Source of the DNA: Comamonas sp.
GTDB taxonomy: Bacteria > Pseudomonadota > Gammaproteobacteria > Burkholderiales > Burkholderiaceae_C
Length of the DNA stretch: 64,000 bases
Reading direction: 5' to 3'
Assembly (NCBI GenBank): GCA_021166775.1
Contig: JAJPEQ010000004.1
Coordinates: 62,001-126,000, forward strand
Below are positions 1 to 7,187 of the stretch, piece after piece; the first letter of the stretch is position 1, and each line of letters begins with the position of its first letter. The position numbers and the translations under genes are program-made. The notes beneath the pieces were generated by a model. It worked only from the letters and a program-made list of their open reading frames with translations, ran no database searches and was not told where the DNA came from.

Positions 1-617
1 CATGTCGGGCAGGAGAGCCCGGCGTGCGTGCTGCTCACCATGGCGCCGAACGCGGCCTGCATGAAGGCCAGCGCCAGCGCCACCCAGGCCCAGCGCGCCA
101 GGGGCGAGGCGCCCGTGCCGGAGTCGGCTGCATCGGGCAGACGCGCCAGTCGCACGCTGAGCACGATCATGCCCAGCCCGGCCAGCAGGTTGCCCAGCGT
201 GACCGCGGGCAGGGGCGAACTGCGCGCGCCCGCGCCCAGCCCGGCCAGGAACAGGGCCAGCGCCAGCAGGGCAGCGGCGTGCCGCGCCTGCTGGTGCAGT
301 CGCCGCTTGAGGGCCAGTGCCAGCAACGCCAGGATCACGACCAGACTGCTTGACGCGATGACGCGATGCGCGGCGCGTGCCGTCGCGACGGCGGCCTGCG
401 AAGCGCCGGCCTGCTCCCCGCCTGTTGCGTGGGTGCCGGGCTGCCCGTAGCATGCGGGCCAGGGCGTGCAGCCCACACCCGTATTGACGAGCCGGATAAA
501 AGCTGAGAGGCTAGTAATGACCAGCATCATGACGGCGCACAGCCAGGCCAGGCGTCGCAGCCATGAGTGCGTGCGCTGGACGTCCGCGGTGGACGGATGC
601 AAATGGGGAGGTGGCAT
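1..617 (-). CDS. ctaA: heme A synthase CtaA/COX15 family, 5' part only
   Basis: About 205 codons are present; the 3' end lies beyond the left edge. The product is a polytopic inner-membrane enzyme that would oxidise the heme O methyl group on the way to heme A. The N-terminal cytoplasmic stretch begins MPPPHLHPS and is followed by a first membrane helix. Next come the loop motif GVGCTPWPACYG, the helix-start motif AAHRVIAS, which carries a likely heme-ligand histidine, and later a THAGLSC motif. This loop and His pattern is typical of the family. The ATG at 617 is the first in frame before the helix; its ribosome site is weak. It is divergent from the respiratory operon starting at 854, whose ctaB makes its substrate, so the pair suggests heme A or O in the oxidase-like enzymes next door. 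Confidence 0.85.
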   Translation of the reverse strand, partial: MPPPHLHPSTADVQRTHSWLRRLAWLCAVMMLVITSLSAFIRLVNTGVGCTPWPACYGQPGTHATGGEQAGASQAAVATARAAHRVIASSSLVVILALLALALKRRLHQQARHAAALLALALFLAGLGAGARSSPLPAVTLGNLLAGLGMIVLSVRLARLPDAADSGTGASPLARWAWVALALAFMQAAFGAMVSSTHAGLSCPT

Positions 618-761
618 ATGAATTTCCCGGGGCTCGATCACGAACGGTACGCGAATCTAGCGCATGCCGCGTGGCGTGCGCGCAAGCCGCGGCCGTTGTC
701 CAAGACGCGGTGGCATGGCGTCTGGATACCCCTGCGATGGGTGTGTACATCCTCTCACAAC

Positions 762-803
762 TTGATCCAGATCACGTTTGCGGACTTTCCATCCCTGTAG
801 ACT
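762..803 (+). promoter_or_regulatory. FNR/ANR/DNR-type box and matching -10 element
   Basis: TTGATCCAGATCAC at 762-775 matches the CRP/FNR-family consensus TTGAT-N4-ATCAA with one mismatch in the last base. Its centre is 768.5. A class II FNR promoter places the box at -41.5, which predicts transcription from about 810 and a -10 hexamer at 798-803. The bases there are TAGACT, a 4/6 match to TATAAT. An AAGGAG ribosome site (840-845) and the first gene (854) follow. The geometry supports anaerobic (FNR/ANR) or NO-responsive (DNR/NnrR) activation of the operon. Which regulator binds cannot be read from the site. Confidence 0.7.
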
Positions 804-853
804 GCGGCGTCCCCAAATCCGGATTCTGCCGGCCTTGCCAAGGAGCAATCAGC

Positions 854-1012
854 ATGAGCCAACACGACGAAGACGAGAACGAACCCATTCCCTTCATGCA
901 GCGGCTGCTGGACAGCCCATTTCTGCTGCTGTTCCTGGGTGTGATGATCCCCATGGTTGTCTACAACCTCTGGGGCTTCATCGACACCTTGACCATTCCC
1001 CTGGCGAAATAA
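854..1012 (+). CDS. small single-span membrane protein at the head of the heme-copper operon
   Basis: A 52-residue protein with an acidic N-terminus (MSQHDEDENEP) and one hydrophobic helix at about residues 20-45 (FLLLFLGVMIPMVVYNLWGF). An AAGGAG site lies eight bases before the ATG. It sits 13 bp ahead of the CuA subunit gene, so it is probably an accessory subunit of that complex. B-family (ba3) oxidases are known to have a one-helix subunit IIa in addition to subunit II, and this is the likeliest analogy. I do not recognise the sequence itself. Its size and position, not homology, support the call. Confidence 0.7.
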   Translation: MSQHDEDENEPIPFMQRLLDSPFLLLFLGVMIPMVVYNLWGFIDTLTIPLAK

Positions 1013-1025
1013 AAAGGAAGCGCCC

Positions 1026-1565
1026 ATGACTGCAATACTGCCTCCTTCGGAGCGGCTGTGGTGGAAACACCCGATGGATCGCCAGGAGACCCTCTGGATA
1101 GCCATCGCCTTCGTCTGGTGCATGATCATGTTCGCCATGATGGTGGGCTGGCACTTCTTCGGCAAACAGAATCTCTCCACCGAAACCTACAAGGTCGATC
1201 CCGCCAAGTACGCCGAGCGTGCCGAGGCCTTCGTCGCCAAGTACACGGTGCGCAAGGAAACCGACCAGGAAATTCCGGTGGTGTCCGCGCCCGAGGGCTC
1301 CGATGTCTACATGATCGGGCGCCTGTGGAACTGGTGGCCCATCCTCGAACTGGAAAAGGGCAAGACCTACAAGTTGCACCTGACATCGATGGACTACAAC
1401 CACGGCTTCTCGCTGCAGCCCACCAATATCAACATCCAGGTGGTGCCTGGCTATGAGCACGTGATCAAGATCACGCCCAATGAATCGGGCACCTTCTCCA
1501 TCGTTTGCAACGAATACTGCGGCATCGGGCACCACGAGATGGTCGGTCGCCTGTACGTGAAGTAA
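1026..1565 (+). CDS. CuA-domain subunit II of a B-family heme-copper enzyme (NorY/CoxB-like)
   Basis: A short subunit II of 179 residues. It has one N-terminal membrane helix (about residues 22-42) and a periplasmic cupredoxin domain. The binuclear CuA site is complete: H126 in DYNHGF, then C161, C165, H169 and M172 in the CNEYCGIGHHEM segment. The single helix and small size match B-family (ba3-type) enzymes rather than A-type subunit II with two helices. The gene has an AAGGAAG ribosome site and lies 16 bp before the subunit I gene. It would accept electrons from a periplasmic donor (cytochrome c or cupredoxin) and pass them to subunit I. With the downstream SenC gene the order resembles the norSY-senC clusters reported in ammonia oxidisers. 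Confidence 0.88.
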   Translation: MTAILPPSERLWWKHPMDRQETLWIAIAFVWCMIMFAMMVGWHFFGKQNLSTETYKVDPAKYAERAEAFVAKYTVRKETDQEIPVVSAPEGSDVYMIGRLWNWWPILELEKGKTYKLHLTSMDYNHGFSLQPTNINIQVVPGYEHVIKITPNESGTFSIVCNEYCGIGHHEMVGRLYVK

Positions 1566-1581
1566 AGCGAGGGAAACCGAC

Positions 1582-3282
1582 ATGACCGTCTCCACCACCT
1601 ACCGTACCTGCCCTCGCTCCGGTCTGCAATTCGAAGACCAGGCCGAGAAGCTCATCAAGATCAATGCCTTTACCGCCGTCGTCGCCCTCATGGTGGGCGG
1701 CATCCTGGCGCTGGGCGTGGTGCTCACGCGCTGGCCTGCCGTGCACCTGCTGGCGGCCGACACCTTCTACATGGTGCTCACGGCCCACGGCCTGGACATG
1801 CTCATCTACTGGATGATCTTCTTCGAGGTCGCCGTGATGTATTTCGCGGCCTCCACGCTGCTGCGCTGCCGCATCGCGACGCCCAGGATCGCGTGGGCCG
1901 CCTACGCGCTCATGCTGGCGGGCGCCGTGATCAACAACATCGCGGTGTTCCAGGGTGAATCGAGCGTGATGATGACCTCGTATGTGCCCATGATGGCGCA
2001 CTGGTCCTTCTACCTCGGCCTCGTCGTGTTCGCCGTCGGCGCGCTCGTCGCCTGTGGCGTCTTCTTCGGCACGCTGGTCGTCGCGCAGCGCGAAAAGACG
2101 TATGAGGGCTCGATGCCGCTCGTGACCTTCGGCGCCATGACGGCCGCCATCATCGCCGTGTTCACGCTGCTGTCGGGGGCCATCATCCTCGTGCCGACGC
2201 TCTTCATGTCTTGGGGTCTCGTCGATCACGTCGACCCGCTCGCCTACCGCATCATCTGGTGGGCTCTGGGCCACTCCTCGCAGCAGATCAACGTGGCCAC
2301 GCACATCTCGATCTGGTATGCGGTGGCCGCCATCGTGCTGGGCGCCAAGCCCATGTCCGAGCGCGTGAGCCGTGGCGCCTTCCTGCTGTACATCCTGTTC
2401 CTGCAGCTGGCCAGCGCCCACCACATCCTTGCCGATCCGGGCGTGAGCACCGAGTGGAAGATCGTCAACACCAGCTACTTCATGTACTTTGCCGTGCTGG
2501 CTTCGATGATCCACGCGCTGTCGGTGCCCGGTGCCATGGAAGTGGCACAGCGCAACCGCGGGTTCAACAAGGGTCTGTTCGAATGGCTGCGCAAGGCGCC
2601 CTGGGGCAACCCGGTGTTCTCCAGCATCTTCATCTCGCTCGTGGGCTTCGGCTTCCTGGGCGGCATCACCGGCGTCATGATGGGCACCGAGCAGCTGAAC
2701 CTGCTGATCCACAACACCATCTACGTGCCGGGGCACTTCCACGCCACCGTCGTGATCGGCACCTCGCTGACCTTCATGGGCCTGACCTATTTCCTCGTGC
2801 CCGTGCTGTTCAGGCGCGAGCTCATCAATCCCGGCCTGGCCCGGATCCAGCCCTTCCTGTTCGGCTTCGCGATGTACGCCTTCACCATCGTCATGATGGG
2901 CGCGGGCACGCTCGGGGTCTCCCGCCGCCACTGGGACATGGCCTTCAACGGCAACGCATTGGCCTATGAATGGCCCGGCGCGGCCTACCTGATGATGGGC
3001 CTCGTCGGCATCACCGGCGTGATCGCGATCATTGGTGGCGCGCTCTTCATCTACCTGGTGGTGGGCTCGTTGCTGTGGGGCAAGAAGCTCGACGGCGGCA
3101 AGGTGAGCAATACCTTCATCTTCCTCAACCGCGCCGCGCCCAGCGCGCCGCTGCAGACCTACGGCTCGGCGGGCTTCGTGGCACCCGGCACCTTCGTGCT
3201 CACCATGATCTTCCTGCTGACCTTCATCCTGTACTACTTCGTGAACTGGAAGTACCTCGGCCAGCTCTGGGGGCTCAGCTGA
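1582..3282 (+). CDS. B-family heme-copper subunit I lacking the active-site tyrosine; candidate NO reductase (sNOR/NorS-like)
   Basis: A polytopic membrane protein of 566 residues. All six canonical histidines are present: H69 (low-spin heme, TAHGLDML), H231, H280 and H281 (CuB, GHSSQQ and AHHILADPG), H385 (high-spin heme) and H387 (low-spin heme) in VPGHFHATV. The HHxxADPG and PGHFH motifs place it in the B family with Thermus ba3. The tyrosine that cross-links to the helix VI CuB histidine in O2 reductases (HPxVY) is absent: the sequence is HSSQQ, with Q235 at that position. The C-family tyrosine position, six residues before the HH pair, is also not tyrosine (L274). Loss of this tyrosine is a hallmark of NO reductase-type members of the superfamily. 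I infer NO reduction; an unusual oxidase is the alternative. Confidence 0.85.
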   Translation: MTVSTTYRTCPRSGLQFEDQAEKLIKINAFTAVVALMVGGILALGVVLTRWPAVHLLAADTFYMVLTAHGLDMLIYWMIFFEVAVMYFAASTLLRCRIATPRIAWAAYALMLAGAVINNIAVFQGESSVMMTSYVPMMAHWSFYLGLVVFAVGALVACGVFFGTLVVAQREKTYEGSMPLVTFGAMTAAIIAVFTLLSGAIILVPTLFMSWGLVDHVDPLAYRIIWWALGHSSQQINVATHISIWYAVAAIVLGAKPMSERVSRGAFLLYILFLQLASAHHILADPGVSTEWKIVNTSYFMYFAVLASMIHALSVPGAMEVAQRNRGFNKGLFEWLRKAPWGNPVFSSIFISLVGFGFLGGITGVMMGTEQLNLLIHNTIYVPGHFHATVVIGTSLTFMGLTYFLVPVLFRRELINPGLARIQPFLFGFAMYAFTIVMMGAGTLGVSRRHWDMAFNGNALAYEWPGAAYLMMGLVGITGVIAIIGGALFIYLVVGSLLWGKKLDGGKVSNTFIFLNRAAPSAPLQTYGSAGFVAPGTFVLTMIFLLTFILYYFVNWKYLGQLWGLS

Positions 3283-3314
3283 GCGTTTGCAGGGTGTCAG
3301 CGGATAATCGGACG

Positions 3315-4217
3315 ATGGAACCCTCCACGCTTCAGGTGACCGGGCGCGGCATGGCGCAGGTGGCGCGAGACGTCATCTCGCTCTTCAAGCTGCGCATCGG
3401 CGTGCTCATCATGATCACCGCCCTGGTGGGCATGGTGATCACGCCGGGGCCCTCGGTGACCTGGTTGCAGGTGCTGGTGCTGGCGCTGTCGGTCCTGACG
3501 GCGTCGGCCAGTGCCGGGGCGTACAACCAGTACGTCGAGTTCGAGAGTGACCGGCTGATGAAGCGCACGGCCCGGCGGGCGTTTGCCACCGGGGCGCTGC
3601 CGCACCATCCGGGCTGGCTGGTGCTGATGGCCGTGATGCTGGCGGGCGCCGTGGCGTCGGCCTGGATGGCGTTCAACGGCGCGGCCGCGCTGTATGTCTT
3701 CCTGGGCGCGTTCTTCTATGGCGTGGTGTACACGCTCTGGCTCAAGCGCCGCACCTCCATGAACATCGTCATCGGGGGACTGGCGGGCAGCTTTGCCGTC
3801 CTGGCTGGCGCCGCCGCGATCGACCCGGCGCTCGGGCCTCTGCCGTGGCTGCTCGCGCTGGTGCTGTTCCTCTGGACGCCCCCGCATTTCTGGGCCTTGG
3901 CGATCGCCAACAGCCAGGACTATGCCCTTGCCGGTGTGCCCATGCTGCCAGTCGTGGTGGGTGCGCCGCGCGCGGCGCACATCGTCTTCGTGAGCACGGT
4001 GCTGCTGTTTCTGGCCTCGGTGGCGCCGGTGTTCTTTGGTGCTGGCTGGGTCTACGGCCTGGGGGCATCGGCAGGGGGGCTGTACTTCGTCTACAAGTCG
4101 TGGCGTCTGGTGCGTCAGCCCACGGTGCGCTCGGCGGCCATGGGCGCCTTCTTTGCCTCCCTGATTCAGTTGAGCGTGCTGCTCATCGCGGCGTGCATCG
4201 ACGCGGCCCTGCGCTGA
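3315..4217 (+). CDS. ctaB: protoheme IX farnesyltransferase (heme O synthase)
   Basis: An integral-membrane UbiA-family prenyltransferase of 300 residues that converts heme B to heme O. It keeps the family's aspartate motif in the NQYVEFESDRLMKRT loop and the YTLWLKRRTSMNIVIGGLAG segment characteristic of CtaB/CyoE. The start ATG at 3315 lies 32 bp after the subunit I stop and yields the expected family length. Placement directly after subunit I suggests dedicated heme supply for the enzyme encoded here. The divergent ctaA at 1-617 would complete heme A synthesis. Confidence 0.93.
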   Translation: MEPSTLQVTGRGMAQVARDVISLFKLRIGVLIMITALVGMVITPGPSVTWLQVLVLALSVLTASASAGAYNQYVEFESDRLMKRTARRAFATGALPHHPGWLVLMAVMLAGAVASAWMAFNGAAALYVFLGAFFYGVVYTLWLKRRTSMNIVIGGLAGSFAVLAGAAAIDPALGPLPWLLALVLFLWTPPHFWALAIANSQDYALAGVPMLPVVVGAPRAAHIVFVSTVLLFLASVAPVFFGAGWVYGLGASAGGLYFVYKSWRLVRQPTVRSAAMGAFFASLIQLSVLLIAACIDAALR

Positions 4218-4228
4218 AGGAGCACGTC

Positions 4229-5092
4229 GTGTCCCAGCGAGCCACCCAGCGCCGATACTGGCGCCGCGTGCTGCTCGCCTGCGGACTCACGCTAACGATG
4301 GTCGCGCCTGCCTGGGCCCAGGGCCAGCATGCGGCCCGAACCGGGCTGGATGGTAGCTACGCCCTGCGCGTGAGCCAGGAAGCGGTGGGGCGCCAGATCG
4401 GCGAGCATGTCCTGCTCAACCGCGAGGGCAAGCCGGTGGCGCTGTCGTCCTACCGCGGCAAGCCGCTGCTGGTGAGCTTCATCTACACAGGGTGTTTCTC
4501 GATCTGCCCCACCACCACGCGGTCGCTGCAGAATGCCGTCAATGACCTGCAGAAGGCCGTGGGACCCAATCAGTTCAATGTGGTGAGCGTGGGCTTCAAT
4601 CAACCCGAGGACAGCCCGCAGGCGCTCAAATCCTTTGCCAGGCAGAACGGCATCAGCAACCCGAACTGGGATTTTCTGAGTCCGCCGATGGCCAGCGTGG
4701 CGGCCTTGGCCAAGGATTTCGGCTTTGTCTACGCGGCCACCTCGGCCGGTTTCGACCATGTGCTGCAAGTCTCCGTGCTCGATGCCGAGGGACGCATCGT
4801 GCACCAGGTCTATGGCGAAAAGCTCGCCGCGGGCGATCTGGGCGAACCGCTGAAGATGCTGCTCGCGGGCAAGACCTACCGGCCATCGAGCGCGCTGCTC
4901 GACAACCTGATGGATCGCGTGCGCATCCTGTGCACCGTCTACGACCCGAGAACCGGGGGCTACAAGGTCGACTACTCGCTGCCCCTGCAGATTGCTGGCG
5001 GCATCACCTTCTTCATCGTGATGATGCTGTTTTTCTTCAATGAGTGGCGTGCCGGCAGGGCGCGCAGGAAAGGGAGCCGAGGCGCCACCTGA
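4229..5092 (+). CDS. SCO1/SenC family copper chaperone, membrane-anchored at both ends
   Basis: A 287-residue thioredoxin-fold protein for CuA assembly. A GTG start follows an AAGGAGCAC ribosome site, 11 bp after ctaB. It has a signal or anchor segment ending near APAWAQG, the copper motif C-F-S-I-C-P (CxxxCP) and a distal histidine in FDHVLQ, the classic SCO ligand set. An additional C-terminal membrane helix (GGITFFIVMMLFFFNEW) is unusual for simple SCO proteins, though seen in SenC relatives. Its job is probably insertion of copper into the CuA subunit encoded at 1026-1565. The 3' end overlaps the following open frame by up to 49 bp. Confidence 0.9.
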   Translation: MSQRATQRRYWRRVLLACGLTLTMVAPAWAQGQHAARTGLDGSYALRVSQEAVGRQIGEHVLLNREGKPVALSSYRGKPLLVSFIYTGCFSICPTTTRSLQNAVNDLQKAVGPNQFNVVSVGFNQPEDSPQALKSFARQNGISNPNWDFLSPPMASVAALAKDFGFVYAATSAGFDHVLQVSVLDAEGRIVHQVYGEKLAAGDLGEPLKMLLAGKTYRPSSALLDNLMDRVRILCTVYDPRTGGYKVDYSLPLQIAGGITFFIVMMLFFFNEWRAGRARRKGSRGAT

Positions 5093-6687
5093 CGCTCGTC
5101 CCATCGCCAAGCGTGCCAGGATTGGTGCCTCCTCCTTCAGCTCGGGATTCCAGCGTTTCGCCGCAGATCAGTGCGCTCACGCCGTGGGTGCGCGCCTTGG
5201 AGCATGTGTTCGACCGCCCCTTTGGCGGCGCCAATCCGCTCAAGCACCTGGGTGCGGTGGCCACGCTCCTGCTCTGGCTGCTGCTGGCGAGCGGGGTGGT
5301 GCTCTTCATGGTGCTTGACACGTCCGCCGCGGGCGCCTATGCCTCCATCGCAGGCCTCGCCGAGGTGCCGTGGGGGCTGGGCACGCTGCTGCGCGGGCTG
5401 CATCGCTACAGTGCCGATGCGCTGGTGCTGGTCCTGCTGTTGCATGTGGCGCGCGAGTGGGCGCTGGGGCGTTACACGCACGCGCGCCGCGCCGTCTGGC
5501 TCACGGGGGTGCCGTTGGTGCTGCTGATTTTTGCCAGCGCGATCGGCGGCTTCTGGCTCAATTGGGATCGCCTGGGCCAGTATTCGGCCATCTCCACCGC
5601 CGAGTGGCTCGACGCGCTGCCGCTGTTCGCGGCACCGCTGGCACGCAATTTCCTCAGCGGACAGGCGCTGGGTGAGCGCCTGTTCACGCTCTTTCTCTTC
5701 GTGCACATCGGCATGCCCCTGATGCTGATGTTCGGCCTGTGGTTTCACGTGCAGCGCCTGGCCCGGGCGCAGGTGTTTCCTCCGCGCACCCTCACCGCGG
5801 GAATGTTGCTGATGCTGCTGGTGCTGTCGCTGGCCGCGCCGGTGGCCAGCCAGGGAGAGGCGAGCCTGGGAACGGCGGCGCAGGCGTTGCACCTCGACTG
5901 GCTGCTGCTCTTCATTCATCCGCTGGTGGATGCGACGTCGGCGCCGTTCGTCTGGGCCCTGGTGGCGGCCGCGTTGGCCTTGCTGCTGCTGCCCCCGTTC
6001 CTGCCGGCAGGCCAGCGGCCACCCGTGGCCAAGGTTTACCCCGAGCATTGCAGCGGCTGCGAGCGTTGTTTTGACGACTGCCCCTATTCGGCCATCACCA
6101 TGGTGCCTCACGTGAGCGGCAGGCCGGGGGCGCTGATGGCGCAGGTGGATCCCGATCTGTGCGTGAGTTGCGGCATCTGCGCTGGCTCATGCCCGTCATC
6201 CACGCCCTTTCGCAGTATCCACGAACTGGTTACGGGCATCGACATGCCGCAGCTTTCCATCGATACACTTCGCGCCGAGCTTGTACATCGGCTCGCCCTG
6301 TTGCCCGGGCCGGGTAAGTTCGTCGTCTTCGACTGCGTCGAGGGAGCGCAAGCGCGCGTTCAGGCCCCTGATGTGGTTCACATGGATTTGATCTGCGCGG
6401 GCATGCTGCCGCCGTCCTTCGTGGAGTGGGCGTTGCGCGCCGGGGCTACGGGTGTGCTGGTCGCGGGCTGTCGTGAGGGGGCCTGCGCCTATCGTCTGGG
6501 CCAGCGCTGGACGGCCGAGCGTCTTGCGCGTGTGCGCGAGCCCAGGCTCAGGCTGCAGGTGCCGGAGCATGGCCTGGGCGTGGTCTGGGCGGATGTGGGT
6601 GACGAGGCGGCGCTTGCCGCCGCACTGGATGAATTGCGCCGGCAAACGACGGGCGCAGCTGCTGGTTTTGAGGAGATGGCGTCATGA
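5044..6687 (+). CDS. cytochrome b / double [4Fe-4S] ferredoxin / MvhD-like fusion protein
   Basis: A 547-residue fusion counted from the GTG at 5044; GTG 5113 is an alternative start, and neither has a clear ribosome site. Domain order: cytochrome b/b6-type four-helix unit (about 45-240) with two His pairs 14 apart, H120/H134 and H221/H235, for two b hemes; two more membrane segments to about 318; two ferredoxin clusters with C336, C339, C342, C346 and C373, C376, C379, C383; and a C-terminal domain (about 424-530) with C431, C451, C476 and C481. The last resembles the MvhD/FlpD electron-transfer subunit that links hydrogenase or formate dehydrogenase to heterodisulfide reductase. It could move electrons between a cytoplasmic carrier and quinone or heme. 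The overall role is inferred. Confidence 0.8.
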   Translation: MACRQGAQEREPRRHLTLVPSPSVPGLVPPPSARDSSVSPQISALTPWVRALEHVFDRPFGGANPLKHLGAVATLLLWLLLASGVVLFMVLDTSAAGAYASIAGLAEVPWGLGTLLRGLHRYSADALVLVLLLHVAREWALGRYTHARRAVWLTGVPLVLLIFASAIGGFWLNWDRLGQYSAISTAEWLDALPLFAAPLARNFLSGQALGERLFTLFLFVHIGMPLMLMFGLWFHVQRLARAQVFPPRTLTAGMLLMLLVLSLAAPVASQGEASLGTAAQALHLDWLLLFIHPLVDATSAPFVWALVAAALALLLLPPFLPAGQRPPVAKVYPEHCSGCERCFDDCPYSAITMVPHVSGRPGALMAQVDPDLCVSCGICAGSCPSSTPFRSIHELVTGIDMPQLSIDTLRAELVHRLALLPGPGKFVVFDCVEGAQARVQAPDVVHMDLICAGMLPPSFVEWALRAGATGVLVAGCREGACAYRLGQRWTAERLARVREPRLRLQVPEHGLGVVWADVGDEAALAAALDELRRQTTGAAAGFEEMAS

Positions 6688-7187
6688 ATCGCGCGTTGAA
6701 CTGGGTTGGGCAGGCCGTGCTCTACGGCTGCTTTGCCGTCGCCTTGGGGGTGCTCTCGCGCTGGCCCACCTATCACCCCTTGCCGCCCGATACGGCCGAG
6801 ATCAAGGTGAGCTTCCTGCACTACGGACAGCGGCTGGAAGACTGCCGCCCCTACACCGAGGCGGAAAAGGCCAAGATGGCGCCGAACATGCGCCGGGCCA
6901 TGAAGTGCGGGCGCGAGCGCTCGCCCGTGCATATCGAAGTGGAGATCGATGGCCAGCCGGTGCTCAACCACACGGCCCGGCCTTCGGGTTTGTCGCATGA
7001 CGGCGCCTCCACGATCTACCGCCGTCTGAACGTGCCCGCGGGCGAGCGCCGCATCGTCGTGCGCTTTCAGGACCGGATGGGCATCGAAGAGTCGCTCAAG
7101 AGCATGGAGAAGACCGTCGATCTCAAACCGGCGCAGGTGCTCGTGATCGACTACGACCAGGGCAAGGGAGGCATCGTCTTCCAATGA
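6684..7187 (+). CDS. unknown N-terminally anchored protein in the respiratory operon
   Basis: A 167-residue protein that I do not recognise. One hydrophobic helix at about residues 7-25 suggests a membrane anchor with the rest in the periplasm. The remainder looks like an all-beta domain with alternating hydrophobic strands and contains two cysteines (C54, C75) and several histidines (H46, H83, H96, H105). Both ends overlap neighbours by the 4-bp ATGA pattern (6684-6687 and 7184-7187), so its translation is coupled to the cytochrome b fusion before it and the heme-copper subunit after it. That makes a structural or maturation role in the same complex likely. A redox or metal role for the Cys/His residues is only a possibility. 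Confidence 0.75.
   Translation: MNRALNWVGQAVLYGCFAVALGVLSRWPTYHPLPPDTAEIKVSFLHYGQRLEDCRPYTEAEKAKMAPNMRRAMKCGRERSPVHIEVEIDGQPVLNHTARPSGLSHDGASTIYRRLNVPAGERRIVVRFQDRMGIEESLKSMEKTVDLKPAQVLVIDYDQGKGGIVFQ

Noticed and set aside
28-450. Open frames on the plus strand over the first 450 bases
   Set aside because: They are antisense to a clear CtaA sequence on the minus strand and have Arg/Ala/Gln-rich content without any family motif.
1471-2931. 486-codon minus-strand frame opposite the heme-copper subunit I gene
   Set aside because: It is His/Asp/Arg-rich, lacks any recognisable domain and mirrors a well-conserved gene; long antisense frames are expected at this GC content.
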